DNA from: DALYJJ01 sp031969915
GTDB taxonomy: Bacteria; Acidobacteriota; Terriglobia; Bryobacterales; Bryobacteraceae
Direction of reading: 5' to 3'
Assembly (NCBI GenBank): GCA_031969915.1
Contig: DALYJJ010000044.1
Location: 1 to 42,860, forward strand
Length of the DNA stretch: 42,860 bases
Made by a program: the position numbers and the translations under genes. Every line of letters begins with the position of its first letter. The first letter of the stretch is position 1. Below the pieces are notes generated by a model. It had not been told where the DNA came from. It saw only the letters and a list, made by a program, of their open reading frames with translations, and did no database searches. Of the stretch, positions 1 through 7,081 are shown piece after piece.

Positions 1-208
1 TGCTCCCGAGCCATACCTGGTAACGGCCGGGGCCCTTGCCGACAAACCCAATTTCCGCCATATAGGGCCGCGCGCATCCGTTGGGGCAGCCGGTCATCCG
101 AATGATGATCTCTTCACCGCCCAATCCCACTTCGCCGCAGACGCCCTCGATGCGATTGATCAAGCCGGGCAGATACCGCTCGGATTCCCGAACAATCGCA
201 TCGGAGGT
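1..208 (-). pseudogene. Sulfite reductase hemoprotein fragment (flanking DNA)
   Basis: The minus strand reads through without a stop into a highly conserved siroheme/4Fe-4S segment: ESERYLP, then IRMTGCPNGCARPY, then VGKGPGRY. This matches the C-terminal half of ferredoxin/NADPH sulfite reductase beta subunits, which reduce sulfite to sulfide; the two cysteines of TGCPNGC correspond to the second cluster-ligating pair of CysI. Homology fades upstream of ESERYLP (about base 187), where the first cysteine pair should lie but is absent, so the phage junction probably falls between about 187 and 248. The reading frame also runs off the window edge. I read it as a chromosomal gene interrupted by the insertion. 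The exact right boundary is uncertain. Confidence 0.8.
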
Positions 209-248
209 GGGAAAGCCCGGAAACAGCAGGAAGAGGCTGCAAAACCAA

Positions 249-704
249 CTACTTGCGGGCCTTCTTCAGCGAAGCGGCCGGTTTGGGAACTTTTGATCCC
301 TGGGAGGGCATGTTCGCAAAGGTTTGGGAACAATTCAGGGCGCCTGCAGGTGGCGTGAAGCCGGCCTTCAGAACCCGTTCTTCAGCCAGTTGGAGGCGGT
401 GCAGACCAGACCAAAGATCGTGGTAGGCCGGCAGCTTGGCCACCTGGCTTCTGGACTCGTTGATCTCACCCTTGAAGTTGGGATAATCGACGGTCCACTG
501 GAGGGTCCGAAAAACCGTCGCGAGGTCCGCCTGAGTGACCCGGATCCGCCAGCGGTAATCTGCTTCCGGCCAGCACTCGATTTCAGCGTCCAGGCAGGCC
601 AGCCGGCGGAGGGTCTCCAGGTCCCCCTGGACGCGACCGCGGACGTGGTAAAACTCATCCTTCCAGACGATGCTGAAGAAGCCGATTTTCGAGGCGATCC
701 ACAT
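249..704 (-). CDS. Conserved hypothetical protein, last gene at left end
   Basis: Predicted 151 aa. The ATG at 704 lies two bases past the upstream gene's stop (707-709) and starts MWIASKIGFFSIVWKD, which resembles the N-terminus of a widespread uncharacterised family in which a short aromatic/basic segment is followed by HVRGRV and later VDYPNFKG. An upstream in-frame start at 785 would overlap the previous gene by 79 bases and is not favoured. No catalytic motif is visible. The 3' end of this gene overlaps the left terminal repeat array (280-330), so its last roughly 27 codons are constrained by the transposase-binding sites. It forms a tight three-gene unit with the two genes upstream. Function unknown. 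Confidence 0.7.
   Translation of the reverse strand: MWIASKIGFFSIVWKDEFYHVRGRVQGDLETLRRLACLDAEIECWPEADYRWRIRVTQADLATVFRTLQWTVDYPNFKGEINESRSQVAKLPAYHDLWSGLHRLQLAEERVLKAGFTPPAGALNCSQTFANMPSQGSKVPKPAASLKKARK
280..330 (+). repeat. Left terminal inverted repeat (transposase sites)
   Basis: Two copies of GGTTTGGGAA lie at 280-289 and 321-330, 41 bp apart (about four helical turns). The inner copy is embedded in a 19-bp block, 312-330, which is repeated perfectly and inverted at 42753-42771. Paired, oriented sites near both termini are what MuA-type transposases bind. The array lies inside the coding sequence of the 151-aa gene. Confidence 0.75.
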
Positions 705-706
705 GG

Positions 707-1057
707 TCAGAATTTGAGCGCGCCGACCTGCTCGGTGAAGTGTTCCAGGAGCCGTTCCTTTTCGCCCGCCGGCTGGTTCAACCATTGGGATTCCCAGGCA
801 ACCTGGGCCTCTTCAGAATCCTCGCTCGCCAAGGTCAAGTAGGCCACCCGATCGCCGCGGTCGATGAGCCAGGCGCCCAGCTCGTGCGGCCACTCCACGC
901 GGTCGAATTTCAACGTGCGCGCGCGGTCGCCGGTGAGGTCGTAGAATAGCAGCCGGCCTTGGTCGATTTCCGCGACGGGCGCCAAGAGCATGCGGGCGTT
1001 GCCGGCGGCCTGGACCGTGAGCACCGAACCGCGCTGGATGAGATCGAGCAAAGTCAT
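707..1057 (-). CDS. Hypothetical protein coupled to head-fusion gene
   Basis: Predicted 116 aa, beginning MTLLDLIQRGSVLTVQ. The start overlaps the stop of the 1061-aa head fusion gene as ATGA (1054-1057), implying translational coupling. The protein is acidic, mixed alpha/beta in pattern, and has no recognisable motif, signal peptide or membrane segment. Its position directly after the gpF-like fusion suggests a partner, chaperone or immunity-type factor for that protein, but this is inference from position only. It is followed two bases later by the 151-aa gene. Confidence 0.7.
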   Translation of the reverse strand: MTLLDLIQRGSVLTVQAAGNARMLLAPVAEIDQGRLLFYDLTGDRARTLKFDRVEWPHELGAWLIDRGDRVAYLTLASEDSEEAQVAWESQWLNQPAGEKERLLEHFTEQVGALKF

Positions 1058-4000
1058 TTGACGTGGATGATGTCGGCCACCGCGCGGCCGTCATTGAGGT
1101 GGGTGATCTTGTGCTTCTTGAAGACCTTCAGCAACCGGTCCTTTTCGGCCAGGGTTTTGGCGCGGATGCCGTCGAGTTCATCGAGGAGATTCACGCCGTG
1201 CTTCAGCAGCGTTTCGTTGTCTGAGTAGCCGGCAAATTCCTTGAACTGCTGGATCGTCTTCGCCGCCTTGCGCCGGACCCCATCCTTGTCGATCTGGTGC
1301 TCGCCTTCGAGCCAGTCGTGCTTCATCGGCAGGGCGTCCATGCGGGCGAGGTTGCCGGCCTTGAACATCCACTCGCCGCGGGCGTTGTTGCGATGCGAAA
1401 TGCGGGTGAAGAGATAATCGCTTGTGCCGTTCTCCAGGTCCGAGGAAACGCTCATGCCCGAGGTCAACGGCACGCCTTTGCGGATCCGCTCGGCCGTCGG
1501 TGTGGCGACCCCGCCCTGGCCGAGCCAGGCATCGAGCAATTCCGTGGTGGACGTGCTCGATGAATGGGTGAGCACGTAGTCTTTCATCTCCTGCTCGACC
1601 TGCTCCCGTGTCACGTCCCAGCGCCACCAGGCGCGATGCCCCTCGCCGAATCCGTTTTCGACGCCGGCCGCCTTTGCCCCGCCTTTGTACTCGAGGCCAG
1701 ACTTCTTCGCGAACTCCGCCAGGCGCTCCGCCTTCTGCGCATCCGTCAACGCGGCATCGGCCAGGATCCCGCGCGCCTCGGTGAGCTTCTTCGCGGTCAA
1801 CAGATCGCGGCGGAGGTTGAGGCCCTTGTAGATGTGGACCGCCTTCTGGTAATCGAGACTTGCCGGCGCCATGTCCACCCCGAGACCGGCGAGCGTCGCG
1901 CTGGCTTCTTTGAGGGTGGCGGCAGTGGCGGTGCCGGGCAGTTCGACCTCGACTCGGCCCTGAAGCGTGTAGTGGCTGTGATCCCCCGGCGTGAACGGCT
2001 TGAACTTCACCACCGCGCCACCGCTCCGGATCTCGTAGCCGGGCGTCTCCAGTATCGCCTTGGCGCCGCCCTGGGCGAAGCCGCGCTCGACCGTCTTCTC
2101 GACGTATTCGATCTTCACCTTGCGCACGTCCAGGTTGCCCGCCCTGGCCGGCTCGATGATCTTCAAGTTCAACTTGGAAACCATCGGCGCCGCCGAGCGG
2201 GCCGCCGCCGCCGCCTCGATCTCCGACATCCAGGTGAAGTACTGCGCCGCCGCCGATCGCTCGATCACCTTCGCCGCGATGGCAGACTCGATCAGCTTCC
2301 GGGCATTTGAGAGATCCGCGAGGGAGCTCTGGTTGTAGGCGCCATCCTTCTGGTGATGATTCACCGTGATCGCCGCGCGCTTGATCTTGCCGAAGACCGT
2401 GTCCTCGTCGAAAAGCCCGCCGCCGCCGGCGATCTGATCCTTGATCGTGTTCCACAAGCGGTCGCTGCCCTCCGTCGTGAGCTTCAGGCTCGCGCGCAGC
2501 ACGGGCTGGCCGGCCGCATTCTTCTCCTCCCACCAGAGCACCTGGTTGTCCTCGATGTCGCCCTTGTCCGTGGGCAGGCTCTTGCCGACGATCCGCGCCT
2601 TGCGCACCGCCTCAGCCGTTTGCGCCGTGTAAGGGCCGCGCATCGACTCCGTGCGCGCCACCAGATGATCCAGCCGGGCGCCCAGCACCTCGCGCAACTC
2701 TGCCGGAGCCGCCTCCAGGATCACCCCGCGCGCGGCCGCGAGCGCATCCACCTGGCTCGCGATCTCCGCCTCGGTGATGCCTGAAAAGAGCCGGGCCGTC
2801 TGCGCGTTGATCTTTGCATCGCGGAGCGTGTCCAACTCGGTGACCACCTTGCCCCATTGATCCGCCGTCTTGCGCGCGCCCTGGGCGCGGAAGCGCAGGC
2901 TGCCGCCGTTGTCGATCCGCCAGACCTTGCCGTCCTTGGCGACCACCAGGTTGTCCAGGTTCAACCCGGCCACATCCCAGTTGCCCAGGAGAGCGTCCGC
3001 CACGAAATGCTTCTTCACCTGGTCAAGCGCGGCGGCCTGCTCGGCGACGCCGGCAGTCTTCAGGTAGGAGCCGAGCTGCTCGCCCTCGATGTACTTCGCC
3101 AACTTCACTGGCGCGCCAGATTCGAAGAGCCGGGCCTCGGGCACATTCACGCCCGCGGCGCGATAGATCGCGTCCGCGGCGAACTCCTCGCGCAGATGCT
3201 CAGCGCTGTTGCCGCGCTTCAGGACAAACTGATCTCCCGTCACCTTGTCCTGCACCAGCTCGGCGCCCGTGCTGCCGCCCAAAGTCTTGACCTTTTCCAG
3301 GTCGGCGAGCTGGTCGGGGAATTCGCCCGGCTTGCGAGGTGGCGCTGTGGGTGCCTTCGGTTTCGGATCCACGGCGAGCGCCTTACCCTTGCGATCCTGC
3401 TTCCACCAGGCCGCGCCATCCTTCACCTGCACATCGGCGCCGAGCGATTCCTTGAGGGACTTCAAGACCTCGGGATCCAGATCGCGGACGCTGGCCCTGA
3501 GGCGCGCGTTAAACTCCTCGGCGTCGCCGGTGGCCGCCTCGCCAGTCTCGATCAGGCCCAGCTCCTCCGCCCGCGCGCGATCCACATCGCGCACCCACAT
3601 GCCGGAGTTGAAATCGAAGGGCGGCCAGGGAACACCGAAGGCGCTGATTTTTTCCCAGATCGGGTCGGACTTCAGGGCGATCATGGCGATGCGCGCGTCC
3701 GGCGCCGTCGTGGCGTCGCCCAGCTCGCCGCGGGCATTGTTCCACCGGGTCACCCAGTCACGCTCCTCCTCGCGATCTTCGAGCCGGTAAAGCTCCTGGG
3801 CGGGGAAGGCATCGATCACGCCCGCCTGCTGGCCCTGGATCCAGTTGCCGTGGCCCTGGGCGCTCTCGACGTTTTGCTTGAGCTGCAGGTTGATCCGGGC
3901 GTCGGTGGATAAATCCTTGATCGTCCCGCGGTCCTCCTCGGCCGGCTGGTAACCGATCGACTTGAGCAGTTCCTTGATCTCCAGGCGGGCGGTGGCGGGA

Positions 4001-4239
4001 TCGATGCCGGCAGTGTAGGGCGTGCCGTCCTCGCGAAGTTTGGTCTCTGGTTTCAGGAGGGTTTCCACCTTGCTTTTGAGGCCCTGCAGGAGCTGTGCAT
4101 TGGTCACGCGCGCGGAGAAGAACGCACGCTCACGCAAGGCGAGCGGCACCTCGGCCCACTGCGCGGTGGTCAAGTCAGCCGCCACCTCGCGCCGGCTGGC
4201 GAGTTTGTCGAGGGCTTCTTTGAAGGTGGGGGCGGGCAT
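1054..4239 (-). CDS. Minor head protein (gpF-like) fused to kinase-like and C-terminal effector-like modules
   Basis: Predicted 1061 aa. Residues about 35-230 look like a Mu gpF/SPP1 gp7-type minor head protein: AFFSARVTNAQLLQ near 40, GNWIQGQQAGVIDAFPAQE near 131-149, and FGVPWPPFDFNSGM near 201-214. After a Pro/Lys linker, residues about 318-460 look like a HipA/PI3K-type kinase fold: FVLKRG with Lys341, GNWDVAGLNLDN at 419-430, and RIDNGGSL at 441-448, which carry the usual Lys, Asp/Asn and metal-binding Asp. The long C-terminal part ends in a module from about 922 containing SGMSVSSDLENG and YLFTRI, a pattern I associate tentatively with effector modules such as ADP-ribosyltransferase-like domains. 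The gene is on the opposite strand and 18 kb from the rest of the head operon. A virion-carried, injected enzyme is plausible. Confidence 0.75.
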   Translation of the reverse strand: MPAPTFKEALDKLASRREVAADLTTAQWAEVPLALRERAFFSARVTNAQLLQGLKSKVETLLKPETKLREDGTPYTAGIDPATARLEIKELLKSIGYQPAEEDRGTIKDLSTDARINLQLKQNVESAQGHGNWIQGQQAGVIDAFPAQELYRLEDREEERDWVTRWNNARGELGDATTAPDARIAMIALKSDPIWEKISAFGVPWPPFDFNSGMWVRDVDRARAEELGLIETGEAATGDAEEFNARLRASVRDLDPEVLKSLKESLGADVQVKDGAAWWKQDRKGKALAVDPKPKAPTAPPRKPGEFPDQLADLEKVKTLGGSTGAELVQDKVTGDQFVLKRGNSAEHLREEFAADAIYRAAGVNVPEARLFESGAPVKLAKYIEGEQLGSYLKTAGVAEQAAALDQVKKHFVADALLGNWDVAGLNLDNLVVAKDGKVWRIDNGGSLRFRAQGARKTADQWGKVVTELDTLRDAKINAQTARLFSGITEAEIASQVDALAAARGVILEAAPAELREVLGARLDHLVARTESMRGPYTAQTAEAVRKARIVGKSLPTDKGDIEDNQVLWWEEKNAAGQPVLRASLKLTTEGSDRLWNTIKDQIAGGGGLFDEDTVFGKIKRAAITVNHHQKDGAYNQSSLADLSNARKLIESAIAAKVIERSAAAQYFTWMSEIEAAAAARSAAPMVSKLNLKIIEPARAGNLDVRKVKIEYVEKTVERGFAQGGAKAILETPGYEIRSGGAVVKFKPFTPGDHSHYTLQGRVEVELPGTATAATLKEASATLAGLGVDMAPASLDYQKAVHIYKGLNLRRDLLTAKKLTEARGILADAALTDAQKAERLAEFAKKSGLEYKGGAKAAGVENGFGEGHRAWWRWDVTREQVEQEMKDYVLTHSSSTSTTELLDAWLGQGGVATPTAERIRKGVPLTSGMSVSSDLENGTSDYLFTRISHRNNARGEWMFKAGNLARMDALPMKHDWLEGEHQIDKDGVRRKAAKTIQQFKEFAGYSDNETLLKHGVNLLDELDGIRAKTLAEKDRLLKVFKKHKITHLNDGRAVADIIHVK

Positions 4240-4277
4240 CGATTGACAGCGAGCTAGAAACCGGTTGAAGTGACCAG

Positions 4278-4610
4278 ATGGAACTGAAGGAATTTGTCAG
4301 CAAAGCGATCATCGACTTGCTCCAGGCCGTGAAAGACGCGCAGGCAGTGTCCCCCGCTCAAACCGTCGTTCCGAAGTTGGACAGGGGTTATGTTGAATAC
4401 GCGAAACTGGGGCTTACAGGTCTTCAAGCCGTGGAGTTTGAGGTTCAGGTTCGAGTTGAATCGAGTGAGGGGAAAGAGGCGCGAATCGGCGTCGCCTCCA
4501 TGATAGTTGGGAACATCGGGAAGAGCACGACAGGTGTTAATGAACACACCGCCACACTTCGGTTTAAGATACCGATTAGCTTCCCGGCGGGGTGTGGCAA
4601 AAATGGCTAG
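4278..4610 (+). CDS. Trypco2-like conflict-system protein
   Basis: Predicted 110 aa. MELKEFVSKAIIDLLQAVKD at the N-terminus, followed by VEFEVQV, an IGVASM...VGNIGK glycine-rich stretch and a closing RFKIPISFP strand, matches the pattern of the trypsin-co-occurring domain 2 (Trypco2) family, described in predicted bacterial conflict and immunity systems. It is the only + strand gene within the leftward block. It is divergent from the head fusion gene (38-bp gap) and convergent with the Pol X-like gene (4-bp overlap). TTGACA at 4243-4248 could be a -35 box, but the matching -10 (TGAAGT, 4266-4271) is poor. It may be an accessory (moron) gene for superinfection exclusion or defence. No trypsin-like partner protease is visible in the window. 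Confidence 0.6.
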   Translation: MELKEFVSKAIIDLLQAVKDAQAVSPAQTVVPKLDRGYVEYAKLGLTGLQAVEFEVQVRVESSEGKEARIGVASMIVGNIGKSTTGVNEHTATLRFKIPISFPAGCGKNG

Positions 4611-5209
4611 CACCTCTCCCTCCTCTCCGGCGGGATGAAGTCCAGCTTCAGCGCTGAAAAAATCTCGGCCTCGGTGGCGCTGGCCAGGCACTTCGGTTTG
4701 CCCAGGCCGATCCGGCCGAAGACGCCGTGATACGGATTCCACACCAGGCCCAGGGCCTTCGCGTGTTCGATCAGGTAGATGTTGTGCGCGACCGAACCAG
4801 TCCGGCACAGGAGAAGGCTGCCAAAGTTCGTCGGGGTCGCGTCGAACATCTCACGGGTCTCAGGCTGAGCGATGAAGATGTCCACCTGGATCTTCTGGTG
4901 GGGCAACGTCCGGTTGATATTCTGCGGATCATGACCACCAGCGAGGGTCAGCTCGACGATCAGGTTCTGGTTGCCGTTGATGATCACCTTGGCGTTGCGT
5001 TTGCAGCGTTCGCGGAGGGCATCGAGTTGACCAGGCTTAGGGAGCACCACGAAGTCGATGTCACTGACGAACGGCCGCCGGCGCCGGATGCTGCCGGCGA
5101 TCTCGACCTGGTCACAAAACGGCGTCAACTCGGCGGCGATCTTGGCCGCGAGCTTCTCGGCGAACTGGAGGGGAAAGGTGCTCACATCGACTCCATGCAG
5201 TTCGGACAA
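4607..5209 (-). CDS. DNA polymerase X-like nucleotidyltransferase
   Basis: Predicted 200 aa. It has the palm motif of DNA polymerase beta family enzymes: AGSIRRRRPFVSDIDFVV at 38-55, giving the GS motif and metal-binding Asp50 and Asp52, with a third Asp at 110 in IQVDIFIA. The thumb follows with FGSLLLCRTGS, AHNIYL and TEAEIFSALKLDFIPPE. The N-terminal 8-kDa lyase and helix-hairpin-helix domains of full polymerases are absent or reduced. Such enzymes fill short gaps or add nucleotides. In a replicative-transposition phage, a role at target-site gaps or in end processing is an attractive inference. It is the last gene of the early leftward operon and overlaps the zinc-finger gene upstream by 28 bp. 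Confidence 0.75.
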   Translation of the reverse strand: MSELHGVDVSTFPLQFAEKLAAKIAAELTPFCDQVEIAGSIRRRRPFVSDIDFVVLPKPGQLDALRERCKRNAKVIINGNQNLIVELTLAGGHDPQNINRTLPHQKIQVDIFIAQPETREMFDATPTNFGSLLLCRTGSVAHNIYLIEHAKALGLVWNPYHGVFGRIGLGKPKCLASATEAEIFSALKLDFIPPERRERC

Positions 5210-5394
5210 TAATCACCGCCGTTCACCCGGCCCCAGCCGGCTGCCTTGGCCGCTTGGCGGACAGAGCGGGTGGTATTTCCTTGGATGAACGCCTGTTGGA
5301 TGTCGTGTCCATCGAGGGACTTCACATCAGGGAAGGTCACGTCGCCAGTCCCGTGCTCGTTGTCACAGAAGATCAATTGGCATTTGCGGATCAT
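5182..5394 (-). CDS. Small zinc-binding phage protein
   Basis: Predicted 70 aa from the ATG at 5394, which overlaps the upstream stop as ATGA; a GTG at 5403 is also possible. Cysteines near the N-terminus (MIRKCQLIFCDN) and a C-terminal CPNC preceded by GW and a basic helix (VRQAAKAAGWGRV) resemble a common small phage and actinobacterial-type family with a GW...CPxC ending. It probably folds around one zinc ion. The role, whether DNA or protein binding, is unknown. The 3' end overlaps the Pol X-like gene by 28 bp. Confidence 0.65.
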   Translation of the reverse strand: MIRKCQLIFCDNEHGTGDVTFPDVKSLDGHDIQQAFIQGNTTRSVRQAAKAAGWGRVNGGDYCPNCMESM

Positions 5395-5744
5395 ACCAAC
5401 CACCCTTTCAATTTCCGGAAGGCCACGCGGCGGAGGCCGATCGATTCACGGCGCTGCTCATCACTCTGGTGCTGGGCCTGGCCGGCCGCTTGCATGATGT
5501 CCTCGACCGGCACGAACTCCCGGTGACAGAACCCGCGCTGCCAGCGGATGATGATCGGATCGCCCTTGGCGTCGCGGGCTGCGTCCGCGTACTGCCGGAT
5601 GCGGCGCTCGGGCCAGCCCGTGGCCTCGCTGATCTGCTCGCGCGTGCGCCAGCCCCGCGCCTCCAGCAACAGCAGGATCAACTGCTGGACGTTCTCATCC
5701 GTGGGCGCGGACCTGAACAGGGGAAGCTGGGCAGTGGCGGTCAT
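5391..5744 (-). CDS. Winged-helix-like early protein
   Basis: Predicted 117 aa. Residues about 18-60 (VQQLILLLLEARGWRTREQI then SEATGWPERRIRQYADAA) read as a helix-turn-helix with a following turn, as in small phage winged-helix proteins that control access to a DNA region. The C-terminus is basic (RRVAFRKLKGW). It overlaps both neighbours by ATGA (5391-5394 and 5741-5744), so it belongs to the leftward early operon. The target is unknown. Confidence 0.65.
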   Translation of the reverse strand: MTATAQLPLFRSAPTDENVQQLILLLLEARGWRTREQISEATGWPERRIRQYADAARDAKGDPIIIRWQRGFCHREFVPVEDIMQAAGQAQHQSDEQRRESIGLRRVAFRKLKGWLV

Positions 5745-5941
5745 TTGCGGGCCTTGATGATGCCGGCGCGGATGGCGGCGAAAAGGTCTTCAAACTTCGG
5801 GATGTCTTTCTCGTGTAGATCCAGGAGCCGATCGACCATGGCATACCAGGCAGTCGCGGCCCTAGAGCTGGACAGAGCGCCGGCCCGGCTCGCGAGCAGC
5901 AGGCAGCGATCTCTGCGTGGAAGTTTTCGGCGTGCGGTCAA
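5741..5941 (-). CDS. Small hypothetical early protein
   Basis: Predicted 66 aa, beginning with a very basic stretch (MTARRKLPRRDR) and ending with an amphipathic helix (HEKDIPKFEDLFAAIRAG). It overlaps the genes on both sides by 4 bp, which is the main evidence that it is real. There is no recognisable domain. The basic N-terminus would suit nucleic-acid binding. Confidence 0.55.
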   Translation of the reverse strand: MTARRKLPRRDRCLLLASRAGALSSSRAATAWYAMVDRLLDLHEKDIPKFEDLFAAIRAGIIKARK

Positions 5942-6609
5942 AACGGTTCCTCCACGAGTTGAGGTTCGGGCAAGGCGGCCCCGGAGGATGCCGCCCCACC
6001 AGCTTTCGAGGACGAGGACGAGGACGATTGGGTAGCGATCACGTCCTGGGCGTATTTGACCGTGCGGTCGTTCTTCGCCGCCTTCGATCGCGCGCGGGCT
6101 TTGAGGGTGAACAGAAGCTGACCTAGCTCACGGTCATCGAGGTTCTCCCAATCGTCCCGGCCAAACTTGCCGCGGCTCACCGAGATGATATAGCCGATCG
6201 GCGCGAGCTTGCGGATCTGGGCGAGCACGCCCTCGCGCGCGGCCAGATCGGGGTGCAGCCAGGCATTCATCGCTGAAAGATTGTCGGGATCCGCGAGCAG
6301 CTCCAGGAGCGCGACGACGCGGTTCGTCTCCTTGTTGTTGAGGTCCTTGCTGTGCCGTTTCCGGCCCGTTGCAGCCAGGTTGCAGGCATGCCGCAGATCG
6401 TCGGTGCACACGTCGCGATCCTCCAGGTCGGCCAGGCCAAGCGCGACAAACCAGACCTTGCCATACAGCTTGTCCACCTCCGGACAGCCCCACGTGGCCT
6501 TGCGCGTGGCGTGCAGGTCCATGCCCTTGAGCGAGGGCTTCCAGCCGTGGACCCTGGCCGCCGCGTTCCACGCGGGGAAATAAAAGCGACGCTGTTGGGC
6601 GGGGGTCAT
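5938..6609 (-). CDS. Mu gp16/GemA-like early protein (tentative)
   Basis: Predicted 223 aa. The opening MTPAQQRRFYFPAWNAAARV and the helical C-terminal third (IAPIGYI region, ENLDDRELGQLLFTLKARAR) fit the layout of Mu gp16/GemA-type early regulators, but similarity is weak and the call is tentative. The C-terminus is a low-complexity insert: a Ser run from a GAGGAC-type repeat (6007-6028), then the in-frame palindromic element at 5969-6000 that gives GGAASSGAAL. The start ATG at 6609 follows a linker of class TTACG...ACCCC (6610-6635). It overlaps the next gene by 4 bp. Confidence 0.5.
   Translation of the reverse strand: MTPAQQRRFYFPAWNAAARVHGWKPSLKGMDLHATRKATWGCPEVDKLYGKVWFVALGLADLEDRDVCTDDLRHACNLAATGRKRHSKDLNNKETNRVVALLELLADPDNLSAMNAWLHPDLAAREGVLAQIRKLAPIGYIISVSRGKFGRDDWENLDDRELGQLLFTLKARARSKAAKNDRTVKYAQDVIATQSSSSSSSKAGGAASSGAALPEPQLVEEPF
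5969..6000 (-). repeat. Palindromic element P1, copy 1 (in frame)
   Basis: On the coding strand: arm GGTGGGGCGGC, loop ATCCTCCGGG, arm GCCGCCTTGCC. The inner six base pairs are perfect and the outer five can pair with G-U wobble. It is read in frame as GGAASSGAAL. A TTCGGG remnant abuts its 3' side, as at copy 2. Confidence 0.8.
6007..6028 (+). repeat. GAGGAC repeat tract
   Basis: About three and a half units of GAGGAC, read on the minus strand as a poly-Ser run in the GemA-like gene. The same unit class recurs on the minus strand at 12201-12239, upstream of the ATPase gene. Confidence 0.7.
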
Positions 6610-6635
6610 AGGGCCTACGGGGTAATAGGCAAGGC
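6610..6635 (-). repeat. Start-codon linker, class TTACG...ACCCC
   Basis: Immediately 5' of the ATG at 6609, the minus strand carries a low-complexity C/T-rich tract (TTACGCCTTGCC then TATTACCCC) resembling the tracts at 8546-8565 and 41484-41508. It has no Shine-Dalgarno motif. Confidence 0.5.
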
Positions 6636-6640
6636 GTAAG

Positions 6641-7081
6641 TCATGCGGCTTTCACGATCTCGGGTTGATCGATCTTGATCGCCTCGCGCACGGCCGTGAC
6701 GGCCTGAGTCATCTGGCGATCTTTCGCCGCAAGCAATGACTCCACACGCTTCACGGCGTGCAGCACGGTGCCGTGATCTGTGCGCTGCAGGCCCTCCGCG
6801 ATCGCGCCAAGGCTCAGGTTGGTGTTCGTGCGCGCGAGGAACATCGTCAAGTGCCGGGCGTCAACGTATTGCGTCAACTTCCGGTCGCTCAAGACCTGGT
6901 CGCGGCTCAGCCCGTAGTAAGCGCAGACCGCCGCCAGGATCGGCTCGACCGACCGCGTTGGGTTGGCCTCGACAGACCGGCTGCGCGCCGCCGCCAGCTC
7001 GCGCTCCAGGAGCGTGCAACGCGCTTCCAGCACGCCGCAGCGATCCTCGATCAACGCCAGCCGGTGCTCCAGGGGGCTCAT
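6641..7081 (-). CDS. DnaA domain IV-like DNA-binding protein
   Basis: Predicted 146 aa from the ATG at 7081, which overlaps the upstream stop (ATGA). Residues 1-45 form a likely coiled coil (EHRLALIEDRCGVLEARC). Residues about 46-120 match the C-terminal DnaA-box-binding domain of the replication initiator DnaA: YYGLSRDQVLSDRK, then ARHLTMFLARTNTNLSLGAI, then the signature-like TDHGTVLHAVKRV. The AAA+ ATPase and DnaB-loading domains are absent, so it can recognise DnaA-box-like DNA but not melt an origin. It could recruit or block host replication machinery at transposition intermediates, or act as a repressor. It belongs to the early operon, next to the cupin-like gene. Confidence 0.8.
   Translation of the reverse strand: MSPLEHRLALIEDRCGVLEARCTLLERELAAARSRSVEANPTRSVEPILAAVCAYYGLSRDQVLSDRKLTQYVDARHLTMFLARTNTNLSLGAIAEGLQRTDHGTVLHAVKRVESLLAAKDRQMTQAVTAVREAIKIDQPEIVKAA

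Noticed and set aside
1564..3912. Long + strand open frames opposite the head fusion gene
   Set aside because: Arg/Leu/His-rich with no motifs; the minus-strand reading contains gpF-like and kinase-like patterns.
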